Below, piece by piece: positions 1-6,229 of a DNA stretch of 6,229 bases. The stretch lies in the NCBI GenBank assembly GCA_027065935.1, contig JAMONI010000326.1, positions 1-6,229 of the forward strand, given 5' to 3'. Position numbers and translations under genes: made by a program. Under the pieces are notes generated by a model that was not told the DNA's origin, did no database searches, and worked only from the letters and a program-made list of their open reading frames with translations. The stretch is from Flavobacteriales bacterium. GTDB lineage: Bacteria; Bacteroidota; Bacteroidia; Flavobacteriales; Flavobacteriaceae. Every line of letters begins with the position of its first letter. Within the stretch, counting starts at the first letter, position 1.

Positions 1-1
1 A

Positions 2-802
2 CCGGTAGGGCAAGGATTCTTCATCTGGAACGAGGGCAATGCCACCCCGTCGGGAAATATTACGTTCCAAAATTCACAACGTGAGTTTATCAAAGAAGAC
101 GGAAGCAACTCCGTTTTTATGCGTTCGGGACCGACCGATATCCGGATTTTCTTTGACAATCCGCACGGCATTCGTCGTCATCTGTTACTGGGATGGCGTC
201 ATAATACCACCATGGGTGAAGATTGGGGATGGGATGCAAGAGCATTCGAATCCAATCCTTACGGAGGCGATATGTTCTTTACGATTTCCGATAAAGACTA
301 CGTCATCCAAGCCGTTCCCGAAATAGTGGATGAAACAAGAATTCCGCTTCACGTTGTTACGACGGAAGACGGTGAAATCTCCATCGGCATCATTGATTTG
401 GTCAACTTCCCTTCGGGAATGGAAATTTTTATAGAAGACGTTCACCAAGGACAAACCTTTCCCATTTCGCCTACCGTAAGCTTTACCACGTACTTGCAAC
501 AAGGCGATTATAACGGTAGATTTTATTTGGTGTTCCGTCCTTCCACCACCAAAACGGACGATCCCGTCTTGACCGATATCAATATCTATTATAACAACGG
601 TTACGTGATCGTGCAAAACCCCAACAACCGCACCGTACGAAGCGTGGAAATCTTCGACCTTACCGGAAAATTAATCATCGAAAAATCTTTTAACGGTACG
701 GAAACCTTATACAAACTTCCCGTATCGCTTCCTACCGGTGTTTACCTGTCACGCCTAAATGCGGACGAACAGGTTAAGACCACCAAGTTCATCGTAGAAT
801 AA
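2..802 (+). CDS. C-terminal part of a secreted protein with type A T9SS sorting domain (5' end outside window)
   Basis: The reading frame is open from base 2 to a TAA at 800-802, so the gene enters from the left and only its last 266 residues are visible. The visible part opens with PVGQGFFIWNEG and then ITFQNSQREF. This pairing recurs just before the C-terminal region of large Flavobacteria secreted proteins. The last ~75 residues (from about nt 575, DINIYYNNGYVIVQNP) form a Por secretion-system type A sorting domain, with the typical SVEIFDLTGKLI core, LPTGVYLSRL and the terminal KTTKFIVE. By family knowledge this domain directs export through the type IX system after Sec transport, and is then removed as the protein is anchored or released. 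No catalytic domain is visible, so the function of the missing N-terminal part is unknown. The ATG at 119 is internal: homology-like sequence continues upstream of it in the same frame. Confidence 0.9.
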   Translation, partial: PVGQGFFIWNEGNATPSGNITFQNSQREFIKEDGSNSVFMRSGPTDIRIFFDNPHGIRRHLLLGWRHNTTMGEDWGWDARAFESNPYGGDMFFTISDKDYVIQAVPEIVDETRIPLHVVTTEDGEISIGIIDLVNFPSGMEIFIEDVHQGQTFPISPTVSFTTYLQQGDYNGRFYLVFRPSTTKTDDPVLTDINIYYNNGYVIVQNPNNRTVRSVEIFDLTGKLIIEKSFNGTETLYKLPVSLPTGVYLSRLNADEQVKTTKFIVE

Positions 803-822
803 TCCGGAAAACACGGCAATCC

Positions 823-852
823 AAACGTCCGGAATATCCGGGCGTTTTTTTT
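823..852 (+). terminator. Intrinsic terminator after the T9SS cargo gene
   Basis: The arms CGTCCGG (826-832) and CCGGGCG (838-844) pair over 7 bp with one G-T wobble around the loop AATAT. AAA at 823-825 can extend the stem into the following run of eight T (845-852). It lies 20 bp after the stop codon and is a textbook Rho-independent terminator, separating the left gene from the next transcription unit. Confidence 0.9.
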
Positions 853-888
853 ATTTATGAGCTTCCGAAGCGAGTGGAAAATTATATT

Positions 889-896
889 TATCTTTG
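889..896 (+). promoter_or_regulatory. Bacteroidota-type -7 promoter box for the 914-4346 unit
   Basis: TATCTTTG matches the Bacteroidota -7 consensus TAnnTTTG exactly. It lies just downstream of the terminator and 17 bp before the ATG at 914, so transcription would begin around 901-904 with a very short leader. No convincing TTG-type -33 element is seen at the expected distance upstream, so the promoter is supported by one half only. Its position argues that translation starts at 914 and not at the in-frame ATG at 857. Confidence 0.6.
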
Positions 897-913
897 TTTT
901 CAAACCTTATTTT

Positions 914-2029
914 ATGGTGCAAGTTTACGAAGTAAAACAAAAAAAAGACCTGAAAAAATTCATCGAACTTCCCTATCAACTTTACCGGAATGATAACAAT
1001 TGGATACCTCCGCTCAAAAAAAGCGAATGGGATTTCTGGACCAACCATCCCGGGTTGCATAAAAATACCGTAAAACTTTTTCTTGCCGAAAAAAACGGAA
1101 GGCCCGCCGGGCGCATAGTCTTTCTCATCAACAAAAAATACAATGCATTACACAACAAGAAAACCGCCCGCTTCTTTGCTTTTGAGTCCATCGATGATAA
1201 GGAAGTCATCGACAAGCTCTTCGCTCGTGTGGAAGAAGAAGCCCGCACCTACGGAATGACACATATTCACGGCCCGCTCGGTTTTAACAATTTGGACCAC
1301 CAAGGATTGCAAGTGGAAGGCTTCGATTGGCCGCGGACCATGGTTTCCGTTTACAACTTCCCCTATTACAAAGAACATCTCGAAAGATTGGGCTACAACA
1401 AAGAAATCGATTGGGTGGAAAACCGTATCAAATTAAATGAAAATGCCATCAAACGCGGTGAAACCGGCAAAAAAATCGTAGAAAAAAGATACGGACTAAA
1501 GGCTTGGCAACCTCGTGACAAAAAAGCGTTCGAATCCATTGCCCGGGAAATTTTCGACCTCTACAACGAGTCATATAAAAATCTGCCCTACATGGTGCCG
1601 CTTGATGATGATGAAATCGCTTTTTATAAAAAATCTTATTTTCAAGTCCTGTTGCCCCAATGGGCGTTCTTTGCAAGAGAACCCGAACAAAACCGGATTG
1701 TGGCATTCTTGCTTACTATGCCCGCCTTGGGAGATGCTTTGCGCAAAGCCAAAGGAAAACTCTTTCCCTTCGGATTTTACCACATCATGAAAGCGCTTAA
1801 AAACCCCAAAGAAATCGATGTGGCCATTATAGGCGCAAGACCCGAATACGACAACAAAGGTGCGGCGGTAATCGTATTTGAAAAATTTCATGCACAAATG
1901 CTACAAAAAGGTATTGATGTTTTTGAAACCGGCGGCGTGTTTGAAACCAACAAGCCCGTATTGGCCAATTGGAAAAATTACGATGCCATCCAACACAAAA
2001 GAAAACGCGTGTATGGAAAATCTCTATAA
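914..2029 (+). CDS. YghO-like conserved protein, GNAT acyltransferase superfamily
   Basis: This 371-residue soluble protein resembles a conserved Bacteroidota family related to E. coli YghO and usually annotated as hypothetical or GNAT N-acetyltransferase. Recognisable blocks are PYQLYRNDNNWIPPL (residues 19-33), KLFLAEKNGRPAGRIVFLIN (54-73), the highly characteristic HGPLGFNNLDHQGLQVEGF (119-137), and YNFPYYKEHLERLGYNKEIDW (147-167). A second half follows, with VAFLLTMPAL (263-272), IDVAIIGARPEYDNKGAAVI (301-320) and ETNKPVLANWKNYD (344-357). The two halves look like tandem GNAT-like folds, but no clean acetyl-CoA pyrophosphate loop (Q/RxxGxG/A) is obvious, so activity and substrate are unknown. 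There is no signal peptide, so it is probably cytoplasmic. The start at 914 is chosen because the family-like sequence begins there (MVQVYEVKQKKDLKKFI). The in-frame ATG at 857 would add 19 residues and lies upstream of the -7 box, next to the terminator. The 3' end overlaps the next gene by 17 bp. Confidence 0.85.
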   Translation: MVQVYEVKQKKDLKKFIELPYQLYRNDNNWIPPLKKSEWDFWTNHPGLHKNTVKLFLAEKNGRPAGRIVFLINKKYNALHNKKTARFFAFESIDDKEVIDKLFARVEEEARTYGMTHIHGPLGFNNLDHQGLQVEGFDWPRTMVSVYNFPYYKEHLERLGYNKEIDWVENRIKLNENAIKRGETGKKIVEKRYGLKAWQPRDKKAFESIAREIFDLYNESYKNLPYMVPLDDDEIAFYKKSYFQVLLPQWAFFAREPEQNRIVAFLLTMPALGDALRKAKGKLFPFGFYHIMKALKNPKEIDVAIIGARPEYDNKGAAVIVFEKFHAQMLQKGIDVFETGGVFETNKPVLANWKNYDAIQHKRKRVYGKSL

Positions 2030-3161
2030 AGACAAACTTCCGGGGCAGGGGACAAGTATCTTTGCCGTAATGTCGGAATTAGCCCGGCAAACCGGCGCCG
2101 TAAACCTTTCGCAAGGATTTCCCGATTTTCCGGTCTCATCCGAACTGATTGATTCGATTTACCGTTTTATGCGCGAAGGAAAAAACCAATACGCCCCTAT
2201 GCCGGGCGTACCCGAACTAAGAGCGGTACTTTCCGAAAAAATCAAAAAACTATACCGTACCGCCTTCGACCCCGAAACCGAAATCACCGTAACGGCAGGT
2301 GCCACCCAAGCCCTCTTTACGGCCATTCAAGCTTTTGTGGATAAAGACGATGAAGTCATCGTTTTCGAACCGGCTTACGACTCCTACGTGCCCGCCGTGA
2401 TGCTTGCCGGAGGCAAGCCCGTATTCATCCGTTTGACCAAGCCCGATTTTTCCATCGATTGGGATGAAGTAAAAAGCAAAATAACACCGAAAACCCGCCT
2501 TATCATCGTCAACACGCCCAACAACCCCGGCGGATATGTTTTTTCGCCCGCCGATTGGAAAGCTTTGCAAGAAATAACCGCTTCAACCCGTATCATTATA
2601 TTGAGTGACGAAGTTTATGAACACATTATCTTTGACGGACAAACCCACGAAAGCGGATTGAAATATCCGGGCATGCGCGAGCGCTTGTTGGCCGTTTTTT
2701 CCTTCGGAAAAACTTTTCATGCCACCGGATGGAAAACCGGTTATGCGGTGGGAAACGAAAAATTAATGCGCCTCTTCAGAAAAGTACATCAATTCAACGT
2801 TTTTTCGGTCAACACCCCGGTGCAATATGCACTGACGCAATATTTACGGAACGAACAAAACTTTTCGACCCTTCCCGCATTCTATCAAGCCAAGCGGGAT
2901 TATTTCATCAAAGGTTTGGAACACTCGAGATGGAAGGTGATCCCCACCCGGGGCACTTATTTCATCCTCTTGGATTATTCCGCTATCTCGAACGAAAAAG
3001 AATACGATTTTGCCGTTAGGTTGACCCAACAATCGGGCGTAGCTTCCATCCCCCTTTCTTCGTTTTATCACGACGCCTTCGACCAACAATGTTTACGCTT
3101 TTGCTTTGCCAAACAACAGCAAACCCTCGACAAGGCCCTGGCGCTGTTAACCAAAATATGA
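2013..3161 (+). CDS. ybdL: Methionine aminotransferase, PLP-dependent class I/II (YbdL type)
   Basis: This 382-residue protein is very close in length and motifs to E. coli YbdL (386 residues), a fold-type I aminotransferase that prefers methionine and also takes some aromatic residues and histidine, converting them to 2-oxo acids. Visible family blocks are NLSQGFPDFP (31-40), NQYAPMPGVPELR (58-70), TAGATQAL in the cofactor phosphate site (94-101), NTPNNPGG (167-174, with the conserved Asn171), SDEVYEHI (198-205, with Asp199 and Tyr202 contacting PLP), SFGKTFHATGWKTGY (230-244, with Schiff-base Lys233) and LRFCFAK (361-367, with Arg362 binding the substrate carboxylate). All catalytic residues are present, so it should be active. 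The start at 2013 gives the normal YbdL N-terminus (KLPGQGTSIFAVMSELA). Longer in-frame starts from 1878 would run deep inside the preceding gene. The 17-bp overlap suggests translational coupling. By family knowledge it probably acts in methionine salvage or amino-acid turnover in the cytoplasm. Exact substrate preference is inferred. Confidence 0.92.
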   Translation: MENLYKDKLPGQGTSIFAVMSELARQTGAVNLSQGFPDFPVSSELIDSIYRFMREGKNQYAPMPGVPELRAVLSEKIKKLYRTAFDPETEITVTAGATQALFTAIQAFVDKDDEVIVFEPAYDSYVPAVMLAGGKPVFIRLTKPDFSIDWDEVKSKITPKTRLIIVNTPNNPGGYVFSPADWKALQEITASTRIIILSDEVYEHIIFDGQTHESGLKYPGMRERLLAVFSFGKTFHATGWKTGYAVGNEKLMRLFRKVHQFNVFSVNTPVQYALTQYLRNEQNFSTLPAFYQAKRDYFIKGLEHSRWKVIPTRGTYFILLDYSAISNEKEYDFAVRLTQQSGVASIPLSSFYHDAFDQQCLRFCFAKQQQTLDKALALLTKI

Positions 3162-3164
3162 GAA

Positions 3165-4346
3165 ATGTTCAGTCATCAACCCCGAAAATTAGTTATTACC
3201 CTTATCATTTCTAGCTTGCTCGTTCCTTTGAAGAGTTTCACACAAGGCCGGACGATATCGGAAAAAATGGCCTTTCACTTCTACAACGATAATTTCTTTT
3301 ACGACAAGGAATACTACAATTTTATTGCCGATGCCTATACTTTGGCCGGACATATTGTTCGTCCCGAACTCTCTTTTGCCGTTCATCCCGGATGGAAATT
3401 GTCCATAGGCATCGAAGCGCAAAAATTTTGGGGAATCAACACGAAAGTACATACTTCACCCGTTTTTTATTTGATGTTTCAAAACCGAAATCACGGCTTA
3501 CGGTTCGGCTCGCTCGACCGTAATCGATCACACAAAATCGTTGCCCCGTTGTTTAACCCCGAATTCGAATACCTGCCCGAAAGGAGGGAATGGGGACTAC
3601 AATATCTTTTTCAAACCGAAAACATTGAAGCGGAAGCATGGATGGATTGGCATACGTTTATCCGGAAAAACGACAGCATAAGAGAAATCATTAACGGAGG
3701 CCTGCGCCTGAACAAAAAGTGGTTCGTTACGCCGGAAATAGAGTTTAAAACACCCGTTCAATGGGTCTTTCACCACCGGGGCGGACAAATAAACCTCAAA
3801 GGACCTTATTTGGAAGGAAAAAACGCCATGTTTACGGTATATTCGGGAATGGCGGGTGGAGCATTAACCGTTAAAATGTTCGCTCGCAGTCATTTCGGAT
3901 TTTTCTCTTATTATTTGTTTCATCATATTCAGACCGTTTCCGGAGGCTCGGCGGAAGAAATTAAATTCTTTGACGGAAAAGCATTATGGACAGGTGTGGG
4001 GTGGTACGGTAACCATTGGAAAACGGAAGTTTCCTATTGGCATGCCGAAAAGTTCAATGCCCCGCTTGGCGCAGACATCTTCCAGACCGTAAGCCGCAAA
4101 ACCGACCGTTATTATGAAGACGGACAACTCTTGGAAATTTATGCCCGACATACCGAACCGACCCGGTTTCTTTGGATATGGGAAGCGGGGTATTATCATA
4201 ATTTCAGCGAAAAATTTACTTTCCGGACCTTACTTCATTTTTACTACCAACCCTATTTCGTTTCCATTCCGCCTTATGATTTTCTGGGTGTAGCCCACCG
4301 CCAAATCGACTTTGTCATCGGTTTTAATTTCAAGTATCAATTTTAA
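3165..4346 (+). CDS. Putative outer-membrane beta-barrel protein of unrecognised family
   Basis: This 393-residue protein has a basic, hydrophobic signal peptide (about residues 1-27, MFSHQPRKLVITLIISSLLV then PLKSFTQ). The mature part is very rich in aromatic residues and alternating-polarity strands, such as LSIGIEAQKFWGI, WGLQYLFQTENIEAEAWMDW, AMFTVYSGMAGGALTVKMFA, WKTEVSYWHAEKF and FTFRTLLHFYYQPYFV. It ends in FVIGFNFKYQF, with the terminal Phe expected of a Bam-inserted outer-membrane barrel. The central stretch LDRNRSHKIVAPLFNPEFEY followed by a WMDWHTFI block seems like a conserved signature, possibly shared with uncharacterised Bacteroidota proteins, but I cannot name a family. No plug, TonB box or lipobox is seen. 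It begins 3 bp after the aminotransferase stop, so the two are almost certainly co-transcribed and perhaps translated by reinitiation. Transport, structural or enzymatic roles all remain possible. Confidence 0.8.
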   Translation: MFSHQPRKLVITLIISSLLVPLKSFTQGRTISEKMAFHFYNDNFFYDKEYYNFIADAYTLAGHIVRPELSFAVHPGWKLSIGIEAQKFWGINTKVHTSPVFYLMFQNRNHGLRFGSLDRNRSHKIVAPLFNPEFEYLPERREWGLQYLFQTENIEAEAWMDWHTFIRKNDSIREIINGGLRLNKKWFVTPEIEFKTPVQWVFHHRGGQINLKGPYLEGKNAMFTVYSGMAGGALTVKMFARSHFGFFSYYLFHHIQTVSGGSAEEIKFFDGKALWTGVGWYGNHWKTEVSYWHAEKFNAPLGADIFQTVSRKTDRYYEDGQLLEIYARHTEPTRFLWIWEAGYYHNFSEKFTFRTLLHFYYQPYFVSIPPYDFLGVAHRQIDFVIGFNFKYQF

Positions 4347-4356
4347 TATTTTTATT

Positions 4357-4387
4357 AAAAAATCCGTAATTCCAGACCGGTTTTTTT
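4357..4387 (+). terminator. Possible weak intrinsic terminator after the barrel gene
   Basis: AAAAAA (4357-4362) and CCG (4364-4366) pair with CGG (4378-4380) and TTTTTT (4382-4387), with a T-T mismatch between the GC and AT parts and an 11-nt loop. A T-run follows, 10 bp after the stop codon. The GC core is only 3 bp, so the stem is weak, but position and T-tract fit the end of the three-gene unit. Confidence 0.45.
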
Positions 4388-4433
4388 ATTTATGATTGTG
4401 TTTTTTTAAACAAAAAGCGCTATAAGTAGAAAA

Positions 4434-4448
4434 TATTTCAATGAAATA
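4434..4448. repeat. Perfect short palindrome TATTTCA-A-TGAAATA in the intergenic region
   Basis: Seven bases on each side are exact inverse complements around a single A. The one-base centre makes an RNA hairpin unlikely, so a dimeric regulator site is the more natural reading. In AT-rich DNA a chance palindrome is also plausible. It lies 58 bp upstream of the -7 box of the next gene. The rest of the 199-bp gap (4347-4545) holds only the weak terminator, AT-rich sequence and that promoter, with no RNA gene or credible small ORF. Confidence 0.35.
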
Positions 4449-4505
4449 AGAAAAACGCTACTGTATTATTAATCGTAAAGGTGTTTTTTTGATAAAAAAA
4501 TTTTT

Positions 4506-4513
4506 TACATTTG
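4506..4513 (+). promoter_or_regulatory. Bacteroidota-type -7 promoter box for the modular surface protein gene
   Basis: TACATTTG fits the consensus TAnnTTTG exactly and lies 32 bp upstream of the ATG at 4546, giving a leader of roughly 25 nt. A TTTG at 4488-4491 could serve as a -33 element, but the 14-nt gap is shorter than usual. Long A and T runs (4484-4506) surround it, consistent with a flexible, AT-rich strong promoter. The leader is A-rich with no Shine-Dalgarno sequence, as is usual in this phylum. Confidence 0.65.
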
Positions 4514-4545
4514 TGATTACCAATAAACCAAAAACGAATTGCACT

Positions 4546-6229
4546 ATGAAAAAAACTATCCATTTCCTAATCGTCTTGTTGGTGAGTTGGGCGCTTACGG
4601 CCCAGGTCTCCGACAATTTCGACGCCTACAACTCGGGCGATGCCCCTATGGGTTGGACCAAATATCAAACCGGATCCGATGATCCGGGATTTGTCGTAAC
4701 AGATGCCCAAGCCAATTCGTTGCCCAATAGCTTGTATCACAATGACGATGATTTAGCCACCGAAAGCACTTCGTGGATCGTAGCACCGGCTTATACATCC
4801 ACCGGTAATGACTTGCTGACCTTTTATTACCGTCAGAACTATACCCCGGGTTATTATAACTATTCGGGAGTTTGGTATTCCACTACCGGAGCCGACCCCA
4901 TAGCCAACCCGGGGGATTGGACGGAAATCCAAGAATTCAACGATACCTTCGGATATTCCGAAGACACTTGGACCCAATTTATGCATACGTTTAATTTACC
5001 TGCCGGAACTACCATTTACGTAGCCTTTAAATATACGGGAGATTGGGCACACGAATTTTATATCGACGATTTTTCCATCGACGTAGCGCCCGCATGTATA
5101 GATCCATCCACCCTGTCGGCCGTTTCCACTTCTTTGACCGATGCGGAACTTTCATGGATGGAAAACGGAACGGCTACAATGTGGAATATTGAATACGGTC
5201 CTACGGGTTTTACCCAAGGCAGCGGCACCATGGTTTCGGGTGTTACCTCTAATCCCTATGCCTTGACGGGATTAACCGCAGGACAAGAATACGACTTTTA
5301 CGTTCAATCCGATTGCGGAAGCAACGGAACAAGTAACTGGGTAGGACCGTTTACTTGGAAACAATGGAGCCAGGGCGACGATTGTTCCGTAGCCATTCCG
5401 TTGAACGTGGAAAGCGATTGTGCTTCGGCTACGCCTTACACGCTGGATTATGCCAATGCCGTGGATTTGGGACACTTCTCATGTGACACGTATGGCTCCA
5501 ACAACGGAAAATGGTTCAGCTTTACCGCTCCTTCCGGCGGAAAAGTGAAGTTGATTTCTTCGGTAAGCGGTGGCGAGTTCGTTCTTTTGGACGGTTGCGG
5601 TGGAAGCGAAGTGTTGTGTGATGATGCGGGAACCGAATATTATATCACCAACCTTACCGCCGGACAAACCTACTACTTAGGATATTGGAAAGACGGGGCC
5701 ACAAGCGGAACCGTGGATATTTGTCTGGAAGAATTGATGTACACCCCTCCCGTCTTCTCAACAAGCGTAGTACCCGATTGTAATACCGCCGAATTCACGG
5801 TGGAAATAAACGTTACCGATTTCGGAGGCGCCACCTCCGTAACCGTATCCGACGATCAAGGAAGTGCATCGCAACAATTAAGCGCTCCCGGAATTGCAAC
5901 CTTCGGTCCTTATGCCGAAGGCACTTCGGTAACCTTTACCGTGACCAACGATGACGATAATAACTTTTCTTCTTCCGAAACGGTTCAATATTACTGTCCT
6001 CCCGCCAACGACGCCTGTTCCGGAGCTATCGATTTGACATTAAATCAAACCTGTACGAACACAACCGGAACCAACTTAGGTGCCACCGACTCCGGTGTTG
6101 CCGTTCCGTCTTGTTCTTATTATAACGGAGGCGACGTTTGGTTTAAAGTAACCGCTCAATCCGATACGCTTATCGTTGAAACTTCTTCAGTTTCGGGAAG
6201 TAACATAACCGACACGGGATTGGCCATAT
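4546..6229 (+). CDS. Large modular secreted surface protein, N-terminal part (3' end outside window), probable T9SS cargo
   Basis: The frame stays open from the ATG to the window edge (561 codons visible). Residues 1-19 are a signal peptide (KKTIHFLIVLLVSWALTA, cleavage probably before Gln20). Residues about 23-182 are a choice-of-anchor-J / cleaved-adhesin / MAM-like jelly-roll domain, opening DNFDAYNSGDAPMGWT and closing FYIDDFSID. Residues about 184-272 are a fibronectin III domain (LSAVSTSLTDAELSW, WNIEYGPTGF, LTGLTAGQEYDFYVQSDCG). Residues about 278-396 are a Cys-patterned module (DDCSVAIPLNVESDC, GKWFSFTAP, LTAGQTYYLGYW). Residues about 408-485 form an Ig-like or linker domain. From about 488 a second copy of the Cys module starts (NDACSGAIDL, GGDVWFKVTA). 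This architecture is typical of Flavobacteria adhesins and secreted proteins that end in a T9SS sorting domain, so such a C-terminus is expected beyond the edge but not seen. No catalytic domain is visible, and adhesion is an inference from the domains. Confidence 0.9.
   Translation, partial: MKKTIHFLIVLLVSWALTAQVSDNFDAYNSGDAPMGWTKYQTGSDDPGFVVTDAQANSLPNSLYHNDDDLATESTSWIVAPAYTSTGNDLLTFYYRQNYTPGYYNYSGVWYSTTGADPIANPGDWTEIQEFNDTFGYSEDTWTQFMHTFNLPAGTTIYVAFKYTGDWAHEFYIDDFSIDVAPACIDPSTLSAVSTSLTDAELSWMENGTATMWNIEYGPTGFTQGSGTMVSGVTSNPYALTGLTAGQEYDFYVQSDCGSNGTSNWVGPFTWKQWSQGDDCSVAIPLNVESDCASATPYTLDYANAVDLGHFSCDTYGSNNGKWFSFTAPSGGKVKLISSVSGGEFVLLDGCGGSEVLCDDAGTEYYITNLTAGQTYYLGYWKDGATSGTVDICLEELMYTPPVFSTSVVPDCNTAEFTVEINVTDFGGATSVTVSDDQGSASQQLSAPGIATFGPYAEGTSVTFTVTNDDDNNFSSSETVQYYCPPANDACSGAIDLTLNQTCTNTTGTNLGATDSGVAVPSCSYYNGGDVWFKVTAQSDTLIVETSSVSGSNITDTGLAI

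Noticed and set aside
185..616. Minus-strand ORF of 143 codons
   Set aside because: It lies wholly inside the T9SS cargo gene, whose frame carries clear family motifs. The minus-strand translation resembles nothing and has no promoter or start context.
1571..1897. Minus-strand ORF of 108 codons inside the GNAT-like gene
   Set aside because: It is a shadow of a well-supported coding frame, its composition is that of a reverse complement, and no homology is recognisable.
1878..2012. Longer N-terminus for the aminotransferase
   Set aside because: The added 45 residues are the out-of-frame reading of the preceding gene and do not resemble YbdL, whose normal N-terminus begins at 2013.
4392..4409. 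Tiny ORF ATG ATT GTG TTT TTT TAA as a leader peptide
   Set aside because: Five codons just after the terminator T-tract and before the promoter of the next gene, with no attenuator structure.
4416..4461. Imperfect long-range inverted repeat AGCG/CGCT and GTAG/CTAC flanking the palindrome
   Set aside because: The arms are 4 bp each, with order and spacing that do not form one continuous stem, so it is indistinguishable from chance.
1..6229. Defence system, CRISPR array, mobile element or non-coding RNA
   Set aside because: No repeat-spacer pattern, transposase, terminal inverted repeats, tRNA-like folding or nuclease/toxin motifs were seen. Nearly all of the window is explained by five ordinary coding frames.

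Overview
This window looks like chromosomal DNA from a Bacteroidota bacterium, most likely of the Flavobacteriia type. The evidence is a Por/type IX secretion (T9SS) C-terminal sorting domain at the left edge, a choice-of-anchor-J / fibronectin-III / Cys-module surface protein at the right edge, two promoter -7 boxes fitting the Bacteroidota consensus TAnnTTTG, A-rich leaders without clear Shine-Dalgarno sequences, and an outer-membrane beta-barrel-like protein ending in Phe. All five genes lie on the + strand. Genus and species cannot be fixed from the sequence alone.

Layout: (1) 2-802 is the 3' end of a large secreted protein with a type A T9SS sorting domain, followed by a strong intrinsic terminator at 823-852. 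(2) A tightly packed three-gene unit spans 914-4346. It holds a conserved YghO-like protein of the GNAT superfamily (914-2029), a YbdL-type PLP-dependent methionine aminotransferase (2013-3161, overlapping the first gene by 17 bp), and an unrecognised putative outer-membrane beta-barrel protein (3165-4346, 3 bp after the aminotransferase). A -7 box at 889-896 precedes the unit and a weaker terminator-like hairpin at 4357-4387 follows it. (3) A 199-bp AT-rich intergenic stretch carries that hairpin, a perfect 7+1+7 palindrome and a second -7 box. (4) 4546 to the window end is the 5' part of a large exported modular protein that runs off the edge. It has a signal peptide, a choice-of-anchor-J/MAM-like domain, a fibronectin III domain and two copies of a Cys-patterned module separated by a linker domain.

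The two outer genes are probable T9SS cargo, exported and displayed on the cell surface or released. The inner three are probably co-transcribed, but what joins a GNAT-like protein, an amino-acid transaminase and a membrane barrel is not evident. I see no CRISPR array, tRNA or rRNA, mobile element, phage gene or recognisable defence system. The points most worth following are the uncharacterised barrel, its tight coupling to the other two genes, and the repeated Cys-spaced module in the last gene.
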